DNA from: Pseudomonadota bacterium
GTDB lineage: Bacteria; Pseudomonadota; Gammaproteobacteria; Steroidobacterales; Steroidobacteraceae
Length of the DNA: 6,806 nucleotides
Direction: 5' to 3'
Assembly: GCA_021820785.1 (NCBI GenBank)
Contig: JAKADE010000149.1
Location: 1-6,806, forward strand
Each line of letters begins with the position of its first letter. The first letter of the stretch is position 1. A program made the translations under genes and the position numbers. Positions 6,145 through 6,806 of the stretch are shown piece after piece. The notes beneath the pieces were generated by a model, which saw only the letters and a program-made list of their open reading frames with translations, made no database searches and had not been told where the DNA came from.

Positions 6145-6806
6145 CTATGCGCCTGCGCGCCGGGGGCGCGCCGCGCCGTCGGCCGGCAACTGCTCGACCC
6201 CGAGCAGAAACACCCCGCCGCCACCGCGCTCGAACTGCAGCCACAGGAACGGCAGCTGCGGGAACGCCCGCTCGAGCGCACGCTCGGTATTGCCGACCTC
6301 GACGATGAGTGCCCCGCCGGGCCGCAGATGCGCTCGCGCCTCGGCGAGCAGCACCCGCACCGAGTCGAGCCCGGCGCGGCCGGACTTCAGCGCAAGCGCC
6401 GGCTCGTGCCGGTACTCCGGCGGAAGCGCCGCGAACTCGCGCGTCCCGACGTACGGCGGATTCGACACGATCAGGTCGTAGCGCGCGGCGCGCAGGGCGC
6501 TGAAGTGATCGGACTGCACCAGATGCACCCGCCGCCCGAGCCGGTGCCGGCGCACGTTGCGCGCGGCGACCTCGAGCGCCTCGGCGGAGATGTCCGCGGC
6601 GTCCACCTGCGCCCAGGGCAGCGCCTTGGCGCAGGCGATGGCGATGCAACCCGAGCCGCACCCCATGTCGAGCACCCGCGTGATCCGCCGCGCGTCGAGC
6701 CACGGCGCGAAGCGCCGCTCGATCAGTTCGGCGATCGGGGAGCGCGGGATGAGCACGCGCGGATCGACGTAAAACGGCAATCCCGCGAACCAGGTCTGCC
6801 CGGTGA
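6145..6806 (-). CDS. prmB: Ribosomal protein uL3 glutamine N5-methyltransferase (5' end cut by window edge)
   Basis: PrmB is a cytoplasmic S-adenosylmethionine-dependent enzyme of the HemK/PrmC family that methylates a glutamine side chain of ribosomal protein L3 (Gln150 in E. coli). The last 219 residues are visible; the frame is open to the right edge. The fragment begins within [21 protein letters not shown], where the AGLPFYVD and [12 protein letters not shown] stretch is typical of PrmB and separates it from PrmC. Next come the SAM-binding motif [16 protein letters not shown] and the catalytic [10 protein letters not shown], whose NPPY tetrad is the hallmark of glutamine methyltransferases. 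[13 protein letters not shown] is the usual later strand. The C-terminus ends in a short, poorly conserved Ala/Arg-rich tail (RPRRAGA). A TTG at 6780 is not the true start, because conserved sequence continues upstream of it. aroC follows after 79 bases. Confidence 0.95.
   Translation of the reverse strand, partial: TGQTWFAGLPFYVDPRVLIPRSPIAELIERRFAPWLDARRITRVLDMGCGSGCIAIACAKALPWAQVDAADISAEALEVAARNVRRHRLGRRVHLVQSDHFSALRAARYDLIVSNPPYVGTREFAALPPEYRHEPALALKSGRAGLDSVRVLLAEARAHLRPGGALIVEVGNTERALERAFPQLPFLWLQFERGGGGVFLLGVEQLPADGAARPRRAGA

Noticed and set aside
5025..6308. A 427-codon plus-strand open frame
   Set aside because: It is antisense to aroC and the end of prmB, which carry unmistakable family motifs; it is a shadow.
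1..6806. A new defence, mobile or biosynthetic system
   Set aside because: Every long stretch is accounted for by well-known core genes in one direction; no transposase, integrase, tRNA, CRISPR repeats or unknown gene is visible.

Overview
The window is a stretch of GC-rich chromosome (roughly two thirds G+C by eye, with strong G/C preference at third codon positions). All real genes are on the minus strand, so transcription reads from high to low coordinates. Gene content and protein sequences point to a high-GC gammaproteobacterium, perhaps of the Xanthomonadales, Nevskiales or Steroidobacter type. This rests on the fimV-truA-accD-folC cluster, the LysM/TM/TPR FimV architecture and the form of AccD. 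No species assignment is claimed.

Layout in transcription order: (1) prmB, 5'-truncated by the right edge (6806-6145), ribosomal protein L3 glutamine methyltransferase; (2) aroC (6065-4959), chorismate synthase; (3) a 241-base non-coding stretch (4958-4718), the only sizeable one in the window, holding inverted and direct repeats, a weak promoter candidate and a convincing intrinsic-terminator-like hairpin with a U-tract just ahead of the next gene; (4) fimV (4717-1970), a large inner-membrane, peptidoglycan-binding hub protein; (5) truA (1970-1188), tRNA pseudouridine synthase, overlapping the fimV stop by one base; (6) accD (1148-285), acetyl-CoA carboxyltransferase beta subunit, after a 39-base gap containing a hairpin that covers the likely ribosome-binding region; (7) folC (244-1), folylpolyglutamate/dihydrofolate synthase, 3'-truncated by the left edge.

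Two transcription units are likely: prmB-aroC, ending in or before the 241-base gap, and fimV-truA-accD-folC, continuing beyond the window. The second joins a polarity/type IV pilus hub to housekeeping genes for tRNA modification, fatty acid synthesis and folate metabolism. In Pseudomonas and related genomes asd-type genes usually lie just before fimV, and trpF lies between truA and accD. Both are absent here, so the cluster is compacted.

I see no phage, transposon, CRISPR, toxin-antitoxin, RNA gene or new multi-gene system. The points worth a second look are regulatory (the hairpin/U-tract ahead of fimV and the hairpin over the accD start) and structural (repeated acidic D-x-D motifs in the FimV cytoplasmic region). 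Long plus-strand open frames are antisense shadows caused by the high G+C.
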